A stretch of 64,000 bases of DNA from JAFNAG01 sp963824985 (lineage in GTDB: Bacteria > Acidobacteriota > UBA6911). The notes beneath the pieces were generated by a model. That model worked only from the letters and a program-made list of their open reading frames with translations, had not been told where the DNA came from and did no database searches. Both the position numbers and the translations under genes were made by a program. The stretch spans positions 10,711 to 74,710 of the forward strand of contig CAWGRQ010000012.1 in the NCBI GenBank assembly GCA_963824985.1, read 5' to 3'. Below are positions 19,226-28,106 of the stretch, one piece after another (the stretch's first letter is position 1; each line of letters begins with the position of its first letter).

Positions 19226-19237
19226 CTTCAAAGCTGT

Positions 19238-20107
19238 TCACTCCTTCATGAATAATTCAGGCCAAGGCTGCCGGGTTGCCGTCCAATTCGTTGCCGGCCC
19301 CTTGCCGGTACTCGCCGTGCCCTGAATTCTGTCGCCCGTAACCGTGCCGGTAAAGCTACGGGTGGTTCCAGCGGTCGCGCCGGCTGCAAAAGTGATCCGA
19401 GCACCGCTGAGTTTGCCGTTTTTCAAGGGCAGACTTTCGCCGTTGGAGCTCAAGGTGCCTTCGATTTTCTGAAATGACTGACGGAGCGTCAATTCCGTCT
19501 TTCCCGAATCGGTTTCCATTGTCCAGGACCCGGCCACTCGGGCCGGGACGATCCAGAAATAGACGGTGCGGCCCCCCAATTCCAAGATCCGATCCGCTTC
19601 CCAATCTTCCATGGGGAAGGCATGGGAAAGGACGCGGGTGCCGGGTTTCATGGCGAGAATCTGCGGGCGCAGCTTGAGGTTCAGCTCGGCGCTCAAATAC
19701 ATGGTCAGGACCGTGGCCTGGCGGAAATCGGTCTGAAAAAGATCGCCCCGGCTGAATTGAGCTCGGGCGGACACTCCCTCCTGCTCCGCATTCCTGATGG
19801 AGAGATTCACAAGATCCGGGTTGTATTCGATGCCCAGCGCGCGCGCGCGGCGTCTGGCCGCGGCAATCACGATGCGGCCGTCTCCCGAGCCCAGGTCGAT
19901 GACAAAATCGGCCGGAGTGACCTTGGCCAGGTCGAGCATCGCCTCGGCGAGCAGGGTCGGCGTCGGAACCCAGATAACATCTTTGCCCTCCTGCCCGACG
20001 CGCGGCCGGTAAGGCCGGTCCTGCCACGCACGCTCTGCAAAGCCGGCTGTCTGGCAGGACAACAGAGCGGCCCACGCCGCCCAGATGATCAAATTCCTAC
20101 GGTGCAT
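19238..20107 (-). CDS. Exported SAM-dependent methyltransferase-like protein
   Basis: About 289 residues. The N-terminus MHRRNLIIWAAWAALLSCQTAGFAERA looks like a signal peptide. Then comes a class I methyltransferase core: VWVPTP-type lead (DVIWVPTPTLLAEAMLDLA), motif I FVIDLGSGDGRIVIAAA, acidic motif II LGIEYNP and motif III SRGDLFQTDFRQATVLTMYL. The C-terminal part after about residue 195 is a separate beta-rich region (SWTMETDSGKTELTLRQSFQ). An in-frame ATG nine codons upstream is possible; I prefer 20107 because it gives a cleaner signal peptide, although the ribosome site GGAGGAG is then about 12 bases away. Export of a SAM enzyme is odd because SAM is cytoplasmic. Confidence 0.78.
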   Translation of the reverse strand: MHRRNLIIWAAWAALLSCQTAGFAERAWQDRPYRPRVGQEGKDVIWVPTPTLLAEAMLDLAKVTPADFVIDLGSGDGRIVIAAARRRARALGIEYNPDLVNLSIRNAEQEGVSARAQFSRGDLFQTDFRQATVLTMYLSAELNLKLRPQILAMKPGTRVLSHAFPMEDWEADRILELGGRTVYFWIVPARVAGSWTMETDSGKTELTLRQSFQKIEGTLSSNGESLPLKNGKLSGARITFAAGATAGTTRSFTGTVTGDRIQGTASTGKGPATNWTATRQPWPELFMKE

Positions 20108-20148
20108 GAATTTCCGATTCTCCTCCGCCTGCATATCCCGGGCCGCTG

Positions 20149-22479
20149 TTACTTCCCGGGGTTGTTGCCGTAGAACTTCCAGTCCACCGGCATATCGCGG
20201 GTCAGCGACTGCTTCGAGATGGCCAGCCGCAGCAGCGCGATGGGCATGCTCCCCTGCCGCATGATTTCATCGTGGAATTCCTTGTTCCCGATTTGCCGTG
20301 AATCGACCAGTTCCCTGCGCAATTCACGAAGCTGGAGGCCGCCGAGCAGGTAAGCCGCCTGGTATAGCGGGCCGTAGCCCCCCTGGAAAGAACGGCGGAC
20401 CTCCCCAATGGCATTTTCACGTTCAAAACCGACGCGATCCACGAGGAAATCGACGCATTCCTGTGGCGACCATTCGCCCATGTGAAACTTGAGGGAGAAA
20501 ATGATGCGCGCGCAGCGGTGCATGCGCCAGAACAGGGCGCCGATCTTCTTCTCCGGAGTGTCGTGGAAGCCTAATTCGTACATCATGATTTCCCAGTACA
20601 ACGGCCATCCTTCGCCGTAAAACGAAGTGCCTCCGAGGCGGGCGCGATAGCCGGAATACCGGGCACTCATGTAACCGACGAAGTTGTGGCCCGGAATCAT
20701 CTCGTGAAACGCCGTGGCATGGGAAAGCGGAGTGCTGTTGCCGCGCATGCTCTGGAGCCGGGCTTCGTACTCCATGGTATCCGTGGGATACGACACGCTG
20801 ATTTCCGAGCCGCCGGTGAAGAACGGATTCACCAGCTGTCTTTCCGGCGTCATCATGACCATGTGCAGAGATTCGCTGGCCACCTGGGGGATGGTCAGCA
20901 GGTCCCTGGCCCGGAGGTAGTCGATGGCTTCAAACAGGAGGTCGCGGATCACGCCGGGCTGCTGGCCCGGAGGCACATGCATTTCCTTGACCTTTTCCAG
21001 CGCCTTCATCCAGTCGCCGCCAAAGCCCATTTGCCGCGCGGCCTTGGCCCGCTCCTGATCGCACCAGACGAACTCCTTCTCCGCAATGGCGATGAGTTCC
21101 TCGGGGATGTAAGGGATCAGCTCATCCTGCAGGTCCGCAATCAGGCCGGCGCGGCCCCTGGCCGGCCCGGTAATTCCGCTTGCATCTGCCTTGCGTGGAT
21201 TCTCTCCTGTTTGGACCGGCTCGTTGGCACGCGCAATCTGCCTCTCGGCCCGGCTGCGGATGAACAGATAGTCAACCTGGGCGTTGCGGCTGAGTTTGTC
21301 GAAATCAAGCGTCTTCAGTGCGGCCAACCAGTCCTGATAATACTTCGGGTCTCTCATGTTTCCCGGGCCGCCGGCGCCGCGACCGCCCCGGCCGCCGCCG
21401 GTCTGGCCGAGGAAGGCTTGAACCACGGGCGCCATCTCATCCTGCGGCAGCGCGAGCAGTTCCGGAAGGTCGGGCACCTCATTGAGCCTGGGCGCCGGCG
21501 CGGCGGCAATCGTCGTCGTCGCTGGTTCCGGCAGGATTGTGGTCTGCGGTTCAGCGGTCGCGACCTTTTCACGGAGAAATACGGCGTACCCCTGCAGCGC
21601 CTCGATGACCTGCTTGTAGGGCATCCCCATCCACCAGGTAAAGAGCGGGTCGTAACCGTTGAAGAAAGTAAACCAGGTGGTCACGCTGCCGCGCAGGCTG
21701 TCGGTCGCGGTGGCGGCGCGGAGGGCCAGATCCCGGGATATACGCGGGACCTTGGTGGTTGTCCCGGCCCCTCCGATCCCCGCTTCCAGCTGACTCCTGA
21801 TGCGGCTGACCTGCCGGGTGATTTCGGTGATCACGCCGGCAGCATGTTCCGCATTCACATCCTCGATGCGAATCCTGGCCTCGGACAGTTCGACGATCGG
21901 CTGCGCGAAAGGAAGTAGCGGCAGGACCTGGGCTATGGATACGGCATCGGCATCCAGCAGTTTCAGATTGGCCTGAATTGTCGATTTCAGGTTCTCCAGA
22001 TCGGTCCTGGCATCTGGGAAGAGCCGGCTCGGATCCAATCTGGCCAGGGCAGCCTGCCAGTCCAGGTCATATCGCTTCAGGCGCGCGATGCGGCCGGATG
22101 ACAGGGACAGTCGCGGCGTGGGGGCACTGCCGGCTCCATCGCCGCGGCCTCCGCCACGACGGCTCCCGCCGTCGTAGTTCCCATCCAGAGTCGTCCGATC
22201 GGCGGTGTAGCGCTGAGTAACCAGGCGCATCTCGCTCTGCTTTGGCGCCAGAAGTGGCTTCAAATCGGTTGGAACCGCCGGGAGTTGTGCCACGGACAGA
22301 TCGCCGAAATCACCGAGCCGGCCGGCTGGCGCGGATTGTGCCACAGCCTGCGCTTGATGCAAGGGGAGGATCCGATCGCTCCCGAAATCCTGCTGGCTCC
22401 CCTCCATCCCTTCGGCTGTCATTGCCAGCCCGGCCAGCAGTACCAGCCCCATCCCCCGCCTCAACCGATCCGTAATCAT
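20149..22479 (-). CDS. DUF885-family exported zinc-peptidase-like protein
   Basis: A 776-residue protein with a signal peptide (MGLVLLAGLAMTAEGMEG near the N-terminus). The C-terminal half is DUF885: FHEMIPGHNFVGYMSARYSG gives the HExxxGH zinc site, followed by FYGEGWPLYWEIMMYELGF with the expected downstream glutamate, and LKFHMGEWSPQECVDFLVDRVGFERENA. The N-terminal half carries a low-complexity Gly/Arg segment and helical regions. Family members are thought to be metallo-carboxypeptidase-like. GGAGAGG precedes the start by eight bases. It lies 41 bp upstream of the exported methyltransferase on the same strand and probably shares its transcript. Confidence 0.9.
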   Translation of the reverse strand: MITDRLRRGMGLVLLAGLAMTAEGMEGSQQDFGSDRILPLHQAQAVAQSAPAGRLGDFGDLSVAQLPAVPTDLKPLLAPKQSEMRLVTQRYTADRTTLDGNYDGGSRRGGGRGDGAGSAPTPRLSLSSGRIARLKRYDLDWQAALARLDPSRLFPDARTDLENLKSTIQANLKLLDADAVSIAQVLPLLPFAQPIVELSEARIRIEDVNAEHAAGVITEITRQVSRIRSQLEAGIGGAGTTTKVPRISRDLALRAATATDSLRGSVTTWFTFFNGYDPLFTWWMGMPYKQVIEALQGYAVFLREKVATAEPQTTILPEPATTTIAAAPAPRLNEVPDLPELLALPQDEMAPVVQAFLGQTGGGRGGRGAGGPGNMRDPKYYQDWLAALKTLDFDKLSRNAQVDYLFIRSRAERQIARANEPVQTGENPRKADASGITGPARGRAGLIADLQDELIPYIPEELIAIAEKEFVWCDQERAKAARQMGFGGDWMKALEKVKEMHVPPGQQPGVIRDLLFEAIDYLRARDLLTIPQVASESLHMVMMTPERQLVNPFFTGGSEISVSYPTDTMEYEARLQSMRGNSTPLSHATAFHEMIPGHNFVGYMSARYSGYRARLGGTSFYGEGWPLYWEIMMYELGFHDTPEKKIGALFWRMHRCARIIFSLKFHMGEWSPQECVDFLVDRVGFERENAIGEVRRSFQGGYGPLYQAAYLLGGLQLRELRRELVDSRQIGNKEFHDEIMRQGSMPIALLRLAISKQSLTRDMPVDWKFYGNNPGK

Positions 22480-22659
22480 ATTCTGATCCTCTCCACCCTC
22501 TCGATTGCCGCTCTCATGCGTGCAATCCGATTATGATTTATCGATGGCCGCCGACGAATTCATCGGCAGGACAGGCTACGGCATCTCATCCCCTGGAAGC
22601 AACCCTGATTGATGAAATCAGCGATTGAGATAATGCCGGTCCTGCTTTTCCCGGTGTTT

Positions 22660-22683
22660 CGCCCCGGGCGAGCGCCCGGGGCG
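22660..22683. repeat. GC-rich perfect hairpin downstream of the S10 peptidase gene
   Basis: CGCCCCGGGCG-AG-CGCCCGGGGCG, an 11-bp perfect inverted repeat, lies 35 bp beyond the stop of the minus-strand S10 gene. No T-run follows, so it is at best a non-canonical terminator or an mRNA 3'-end stabiliser. Confidence 0.6.
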
Positions 22684-22718
22684 AGGATGGGGCAAGAATC
22701 GGTGGGCGGCCGATTGTG

Positions 22719-24260
22719 TCATTTCGGCAAGGAGTCGCGCACGAACTTTGCCAGGTCGGCATGGTATTTCGCTGCCGACGGCAGGTCGATGTAGACCATA
22801 TGACCCGACTCGTAATAGCCGAGCGCGATGTTGTTTTTCCTGATTTCGTCCGAAACCTTCATGTGCGCGATGGTCCACTCGACGGGAAAGAACGGGCAGG
22901 CGAAGTCGTAGTATCCGAACCCCACGAACAGGCGCATGTGCGGATTTTTGGCGAAGGCATTTTCCAGGTTGACCACCGTGTTGTACTCGCCCGACCAGGG
23001 CGGGGCGTTCCCCGAGATGTAATAAATCGAGGGATTTTTGTAATTCAGGTCATTCCGGATATAAGCCTCGAAGGCCACCAGGAAGCAGTTCGTGATGTTG
23101 GCATTGCTGAAATCGAAGCTGGTGCTGGTCGAACCGGCGTCGATCTGGTAGCCGGCGAATCGTGAGTCCAGGCGCGAGGTCATCAGGTGACGATCGCGCA
23201 GCAGTTCGGTGCTGAAGGGACCGAGCGGGATCAGCAGGTCATTGGCGTCGATGAACTCCTTCGAGAGGCCGGTGAACCGGGCCATGCCGGTAAGCACTTT
23301 CTCCCGCTGGGCGGGAGTCGCGCGCGCGCCGTCGAAAAGAAATTCAAGGTACTCGCCCGAGGCGAAACGGCGCGCCTGATCCGCGATCTGTTCGACCGTG
23401 AGCTTTTGCAGGTCCGGCGGGAGTTTTTTGTGATAATGCGCGGTCATGATCTCGGTCGGCAGCGTGCTGAGCTGCCTCTGGATGCCTGCGCCGGCGTTGC
23501 TGTCGATGACCGCCGAAAGCAGCATCACACCGTTGAGGGGAATGGCTCGGTCGGTGAGATATCCGGCCAGGCCGGCGGCGCGAGTGGTGCCGTAACTTTC
23601 CCCGCCGACAAAAAGCGGGGAGCTCCAACGGTCATATTCGTTCAGGAAGCAGCGGATGAATTCGCCGAAGGCGGCCAGATCGTTGTCCACGCCGCCGAAG
23701 TCGGGGCCGTACCCGGGTTTGTCCGGGCGGCTGAATCCGGTCCCCATGGCGTCGATGAAGACCAGGTCGCCGGTGTCGAGCAGGCAGTTCGGGTTGTCGA
23801 CGTAGGTGTACGGCGGCGGCGGTGCCAGGCCGTCCGGATTCATCTTCACCACCTTGGGGCCGAAGGCGCCCATGTGCAGCCAGATGGTGGCTGCGCCGGG
23901 TCCGCCGTTGAACAGGAACCAGAGCGGCCGTTTGGATTTGTCCGAGACGCCGTCCTTGGCATAGTAGACGTAGAACAGATGCCCTTCACTCACGCCGCTG
24001 GTGGCGTTGCGGATAGGAATGAACCCGCAGTTAGCCGTGTATTGGATCGTCTCCTTTTGCAGCGTGATCTGGTGCCTGGTCACGATCGGCTGTTCGGGGT
24101 AGACGATTGGCTGCATCTCATCCAGGCTGTAATTGAAGCGGTAAAAGTTGTTGACCGCGCTCCCCTGGCCCCGGCCCTGTGCGAAGGCGATGGCGCCCAT
24201 GACGGTGATGAGGATGGCGAGGCTGCAGAAGATCGAGTTGATTCGTCCTTTGATTCTCAT
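22719..24260 (-). CDS. Exported serine carboxypeptidase, peptidase family S10
   Basis: A 513-residue secreted alpha/beta-hydrolase-type peptidase. The signal peptide covers about residues 7-27. The family layout is complete: FNGGPGAATIWLHMGAFGP (oxyanion region, about 118-135), nucleophile S222 in GGESYGTTRAAG, D452 in GYYDFACPF and H487 in ESGHMVYID. S10 enzymes remove C-terminal residues from peptides at acidic pH. It follows the paralogous gene at 24286-25884 by only 25 bp, so the two are probably one operon. In contrast to that paralogue, its triad is intact. Confidence 0.93.
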   Translation of the reverse strand: MRIKGRINSIFCSLAILITVMGAIAFAQGRGQGSAVNNFYRFNYSLDEMQPIVYPEQPIVTRHQITLQKETIQYTANCGFIPIRNATSGVSEGHLFYVYYAKDGVSDKSKRPLWFLFNGGPGAATIWLHMGAFGPKVVKMNPDGLAPPPPYTYVDNPNCLLDTGDLVFIDAMGTGFSRPDKPGYGPDFGGVDNDLAAFGEFIRCFLNEYDRWSSPLFVGGESYGTTRAAGLAGYLTDRAIPLNGVMLLSAVIDSNAGAGIQRQLSTLPTEIMTAHYHKKLPPDLQKLTVEQIADQARRFASGEYLEFLFDGARATPAQREKVLTGMARFTGLSKEFIDANDLLIPLGPFSTELLRDRHLMTSRLDSRFAGYQIDAGSTSTSFDFSNANITNCFLVAFEAYIRNDLNYKNPSIYYISGNAPPWSGEYNTVVNLENAFAKNPHMRLFVGFGYYDFACPFFPVEWTIAHMKVSDEIRKNNIALGYYESGHMVYIDLPSAAKYHADLAKFVRDSLPK

Positions 24261-24285
24261 GGCATGGCTCCTTGGATTGGTGCGC

Positions 24286-25884
24286 CTATTTGCGTCCCGG
24301 GGTTATGGATTCGCTGAGGAACTTTGCCAGGTCGCCGTGCAATTTGGCCAGAGCCCGGTTGTCGATATATGCCATCTGGCCGGCCTCGAAATTGCTGATG
24401 CTGATATTGCCGGCCCGGATCTCCGGGGACACGCCCAGATGCGCGACGGTAAACTCTGTCGCGTAGAAGGGAGCATTGAGATCGTAGAAATTGACCCCCA
24501 CGAACAGGCGCAGGCCGGGATTGCGGACGAATGCCGCGGCCAGGCTGGCGTCGTCGCTCCCGGTCGAGGTGAACGTGCCGATGCCGCCGCCGGAGAGGTA
24601 GAAGATTCCGCTGCTGCCGTTGAAGGTAAGCTCGCGCCGAAGGTAGGATTCATAAGCCGTCAGGAAACCGCCGGCAAGAGGACTCAGGGCATAGTCAATT
24701 GCAGCCCCGCCGCCCCCCCCTCCCCCGCCGCGCCCGCCGCCGCGCCCGCCGCTTGCGGGCACATGGCCGCTTACTCGCGCATCCGAAAGGGAAATGGCCC
24801 GGCGCTGATCGCGCAGCAGTTCGGTGTTGAAGCGCTCCAGCGTGATGCGCAGATCGTTGTTTACGATAAACGCCTTCGAGAGTCCGGTCAGCCGCGACAG
24901 GTTGGCCACCACCCGGGTGCGTTCCTCCGCCGTCATGCGGGCGCCCTTGTAAAGCGCCTGCAGGTATTCGCGCGCGGCGAACTGCCGGGCCTGATCGGCG
25001 ATCTGTCCGGCGCTGAGCGCCTGCAGTTCGGGCGCCAGTTTCTTGTGAAACCAGGCAGCCATGACCAGGTTCGGGAGCAGAGTAATGTACTGCTCGTCGC
25101 CGGCGATCGAGTCGCCCGACAGGGTCATGGAAAGAAGCACGACGCCGTGAACCGTGATCTGGCGCTCGAGGAGGTAGTTGGCCAGGCCCGCCGCCCGGGC
25201 CGTGCCGAAGTCCTCGCCCGCCAGGAAGAGCGGTGAGTTGCGGCGGTCGTACGTGTTCAGAAAGCCGCGCACGAATTCGCCCAGCGACGCGATATCACCG
25301 GCCGTATTCCAGAAATCGGGTCCCCGAGCGGGTTGATCGGGCCGGCTGAATCCTGTGCCCACGGGATTGACGAAGACCAGGTCCGCCTGGCCGAGCAGAG
25401 TGTTGGGATTCTCCTCCCATACGTAGGGGGGGAGTCCGGCCGTGCCGTCGGCCGCCCGCTTCATCCGTTTCGGACCGAACCCGCCAAACTCCTGCCAGGC
25501 AGCGGATATGCCCGGAGCGCCGCCGAGGAAGAAAAGCACCGGGCGCGCCGGGACATTACTGACCCCCTCCCTGGTGTAGCAGGTGAAAAACAGATGGGCC
25601 ACAGCCTGTCCCGTGGTCGCACTGCGCAGCGGCAAGTACCCGGCGCGCGCCGTGTAGGGAATGGCTTCCCCGTTGAGGGTGATTTTCTGGTGGGTATCCA
25701 CAGGCGGCGCATCGGGGATTGCAGCGCCCGACGCGGCCGTTGCATCATAGTTATAGAGGCTGACGGCGCCGGCGCCGCCGGCACCCCGCCCGCCGCCCCG
25801 CCCGCTGCCGCCCTGGCTCCAGGCGTTGTACGACAGGCCAATCATGATCATCAGCAGGAATGTTCGGTTATGTACGCATCGCAT
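24286..25884 (-). CDS. S10 carboxypeptidase paralogue lacking catalytic Ser and His (predicted pseudoenzyme)
   Basis: A 532-residue protein with a signal peptide (MRCVHNRTFLLMIMIGLSYNAWS), a Gly/Arg-rich linker and an S10-type fold. It aligns along its length with the S10 gene downstream: FLGGAPGISAAWQEFGGFGP, VNPVGTGFSRPDQP, GVNFYDLNAPF. The nucleophile motif GESYG is GEDFG here (D225, codon near 25210) and the histidine motif SGHMVYID is AGQMAYID (Q503, near 24376), so two of three triad residues are replaced. It also has a glycine-rich insertion (GGRGGGRGGGGGGGG near 24710-24760). A binding, chaperone or inhibitor role is possible. The start at 25884 has AGGAG nine bases upstream; an ATG at 25905 is an alternative. 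Confidence 0.88.
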   Translation of the reverse strand: MRCVHNRTFLLMIMIGLSYNAWSQGGSGRGGGRGAGGAGAVSLYNYDATAASGAAIPDAPPVDTHQKITLNGEAIPYTARAGYLPLRSATTGQAVAHLFFTCYTREGVSNVPARPVLFFLGGAPGISAAWQEFGGFGPKRMKRAADGTAGLPPYVWEENPNTLLGQADLVFVNPVGTGFSRPDQPARGPDFWNTAGDIASLGEFVRGFLNTYDRRNSPLFLAGEDFGTARAAGLANYLLERQITVHGVVLLSMTLSGDSIAGDEQYITLLPNLVMAAWFHKKLAPELQALSAGQIADQARQFAAREYLQALYKGARMTAEERTRVVANLSRLTGLSKAFIVNNDLRITLERFNTELLRDQRRAISLSDARVSGHVPASGGRGGGRGGGGGGGGAAIDYALSPLAGGFLTAYESYLRRELTFNGSSGIFYLSGGGIGTFTSTGSDDASLAAAFVRNPGLRLFVGVNFYDLNAPFYATEFTVAHLGVSPEIRAGNISISNFEAGQMAYIDNRALAKLHGDLAKFLSESITPGRK

Positions 25885-26107
25885 CGTGACTCGCTCCTGA
25901 CTCAACCCCGAAAACCAACGGCATTTCGGGTTTGAAGCGGCGCCGATTCATGGCCCCGCGATGAAACCGGTGCCGCCGGATTATAAACGCCATGGCGGCC
26001 TTCGCCGCATGAACTGCCCAGCCCTCGACGTCCCGCCGTGGGCCGACATTGGTTAAATGTTGTTTCCGCCGAATATACACCCTTTGTGTCCGGATTTACA
26101 CTTCACA

Positions 26108-26236
26108 TCATGGTCGATTGCATTTCCGCTGAGGGACCCCGACCACCTTGCCCCCGAGTTTGTCTCCCACCATGTCATACACGATCAGCTTGAGAATCTG
26201 ATTGGAGACCACGGGCGGAATCAGGGTCGAGGACCG
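26108..26236 (-). pseudogene. Vestige of a VWFA-related acidobacterial protein C-terminus
   Basis: Beginning 16 bases after the esterase stop, the minus strand reads RSSTLIPPVVSNQILKLIVY followed by DMVGDKLGGKVVG and a stop at 26108. This lines up with the C-termini of the VWFA-related proteins at 55.0-57.0 kb (SALIPAKNPKQILRVVIYDV.SDRLGSK; QTLKIIIYDTDSDRLGSK). No start or upstream part remains. It is a 43-codon gene remnant. The rest of the 25885-26251 gap contains nothing else that I can identify. Confidence 0.65.
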
Positions 26237-26251
26237 GATTCCCGATGCCGG

Positions 26252-27487
26252 TCAACGGAACAGCATGGGTGCGAATTCAATGAGGTAATTGCGCCAGTTG
26301 ATCCAGGTGTGTCCGCCGTGGCTTTCCTTGAAAACCGGATCGAATCCATGTTTTTTGAGCATTTCGACCGCCGTTTTGGTCCTGGCCATCAGGCTGTCGT
26401 CGGTGCCCGTGCTGAACCAGATCAGTCTGCCCCCCTTTTTCAGCGCCTGCCGATCAAGCATGGGGTGGTTCGTCTCCCAGTTGTCCGAGCCGCCGGTGCC
26501 CAGAAGTCCCGAACTGAAGACCCCGATATATGCGAACTTGTCCAGACGGGAAAAGGCGATATCGAGGCTCTGGCTGCCGCCCATCGAGAGGCCTGCGATG
26601 GCGCGATCTGACCGGGCGGTCAGACCGCGATAGTTCTTTTCCACGTACGGCATGATGTCGGTCGTGAAATCGTCGAAAAACTCATCGCGGACCGGCTGGC
26701 GAGGAGCTCCGGACGCGGCCTCTCCCGCAGCGGGCGCTGCCCGGGCGCCGAAGGATGTGGCGCTGGTGTGGCCGGCAGGCATTACGACGATCATCGGCCT
26801 GGCCTTTCCCGCCGCAATCAGATTGTCCATGATGAATCCCGCGCGGCCAACCGATGTCCAGGCGTCGTCGCTGTCTCCGGCGCCGTGCAGCAGGTAGAAC
26901 ACGGGGTACTTCTCTCGGCCGATCTCGTAACCGGGCGGGGTGTAAATGTGCAGGCGGCGGAATCGGTCGAGTGCCGTCGAGTAATAGGTGATAGTGGCCA
27001 CCGCCCCGTGGGGCACCTGCCGGGTGTCCATGAAGTCGCTGCCCGGGACGTAGACGAGGCTCCAGGCTGTGGTATTCGATTCGCTGACCGACGGGTTGCG
27101 GGGATCCAAGACCGTAACCCCGTCCACCCGAAACGTATACCTGAAGGCTCCCGGCTCCAGCGGCCCGACGATGGTTTCCCAGACACCGATTTCGGACTTC
27201 GTGAAGGGGGGCAGGCCGCCGGTGCCGCGCGGAATGTCGCCGGCGTTGAGCATCACGGCCTGCGCCTGCGGTGCCAGGATGCGGAATGCCACCCGGCGGT
27301 CGGGCAGGACTTCCGGAGAAACCACCTGGGGCGGCCGCGGCGCCGTCCCGCGCCCAGCCTGCGCGTCCGCTCCTCTGCCGGCCTGTGCTTGCCGCGGAGC
27401 GGCCTGCCCGGCGCTCGTCCCGCCCGTCATCGCGATTACGGCGATCATCAGGATCGTCGCCCGTGCTGCCAGCTTGCAGTGAATCAT
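26252..27487 (-). CDS. Exported esterase, XynZ/feruloyl-esterase (esterase D-like) type with N-terminal E-set domain
   Basis: A 411-residue secreted alpha/beta-hydrolase. Order: signal peptide (about 1-30), Gln/Arg/Gly-rich linker, an Ig-like E-set (CBM48-like) domain (about 55-150: RRVAFRILAPQAQAVMLNAG, VWETIVGPLEPGAFRYTFRV), then the esterase domain (about 165-411) with YPVFYLLHGAGDSDDAW, nucleophile S301 in AIAGLSMGGSQS, acid D363/D364 in STGTDDSL and H393 in HGGHTW. This domain pairing is typical of plant-polysaccharide esterases and related Fes-like enzymes; the exact ester is unknown. GGAGGAA stands directly before the start. Confidence 0.92.
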   Translation of the reverse strand: MIHCKLAARATILMIAVIAMTGGTSAGQAAPRQAQAGRGADAQAGRGTAPRPPQVVSPEVLPDRRVAFRILAPQAQAVMLNAGDIPRGTGGLPPFTKSEIGVWETIVGPLEPGAFRYTFRVDGVTVLDPRNPSVSESNTTAWSLVYVPGSDFMDTRQVPHGAVATITYYSTALDRFRRLHIYTPPGYEIGREKYPVFYLLHGAGDSDDAWTSVGRAGFIMDNLIAAGKARPMIVVMPAGHTSATSFGARAAPAAGEAASGAPRQPVRDEFFDDFTTDIMPYVEKNYRGLTARSDRAIAGLSMGGSQSLDIAFSRLDKFAYIGVFSSGLLGTGGSDNWETNHPMLDRQALKKGGRLIWFSTGTDDSLMARTKTAVEMLKKHGFDPVFKESHGGHTWINWRNYLIEFAPMLFR

Positions 27488-27623
27488 GGGCCTTCCTCCA
27501 CTTTAAGATGCCGGTTGAAACAGTGACGAAGCCCGGCGATGATCGCAGTACCATCGGTTCGCATCCGCCGATGCTACCCCGGCCCACGGATGCCTGTGCT
27601 TGTCGGCCTTCGAAAAACAGCTG

Positions 27624-28016
27624 CTATAAATCGATTCTCTCAACTTTAAAGAAGACCGGACGGAAGCCATCCGTGCAGCACACCGCGATGGGGCTCCCCT
27701 GGCCAATTACCATGGGGATATAGGTCCGGATATCGGCATAGGCCCAGGCACAGAATTTTTCGGGCATCGACCACTGCGAAGTCACGGTAAATACCTGGCC
27801 GTCGGTGAAGCGAGTACAAGGGCCCTTGGGACCAGTCTTGAGGGCTTCGACGAATTCCTTTTCGAAGCCTCGTTTGAGCACGGTTATCTTTACTCCATAT
27901 TTATTTTGTGCCTGATCGCCGGCGTGTGCGCCGCTGTCGGCGCCATCGAGAGTGGACATCGTCATCGCGCAGCCGGGCGCGGCGGCCAGGTTGGTCAAGA
28001 ATTCACGTCGTTCCAT
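27624..28016 (-). CDS. TIGR04076-family protein with N-terminal leader
   Basis: A 130-residue protein. After a leader (MERREFLTNLAAAPGCAMTM) that resembles a weak Tat/Sec signal with only one of the twin arginines, the domain reads KYGVKITVLKRGFEKEFVE, FTDGQVFTV, MPEKFCAWAYADIRTYIPMV and IAVCCTDGFRPVFFKVERI. Those blocks, with conserved cysteines in FCAWA and CCTDG, match the small family TIGR04076, whose function is unknown. Most family members lack a leader. It lies between the cyanophycinase and the esterase genes in the same orientation. Confidence 0.85.
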   Translation of the reverse strand: MERREFLTNLAAAPGCAMTMSTLDGADSGAHAGDQAQNKYGVKITVLKRGFEKEFVEALKTGPKGPCTRFTDGQVFTVTSQWSMPEKFCAWAYADIRTYIPMVIGQGSPIAVCCTDGFRPVFFKVERIDL

Positions 28017-28106
28017 ACCCTTTCCTCCATGATCAATCTGTTGTATGAATACCGGTGACGCCTCATGAGTTTACCCGATTTCCCCTGATGCCTGCCGCTA
28101 TAATGT

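Noticed and set aside
20686..21918. 410-codon plus-strand frame
   Set aside because: Antisense to the DUF885 gene, with no recognisable motif.
23187..24317. 376-codon plus-strand frame
   Set aside because: Opposite the S10 gene with intact triad; Val/Arg/Gly-rich shadow.
24700..24770. GC-rich repeated GCCGCC tract that could suggest a direct-repeat array
   Set aside because: It encodes the Gly/Arg-rich insertion of the S10 paralogue and lacks CRISPR-like repeat/spacer spacing.
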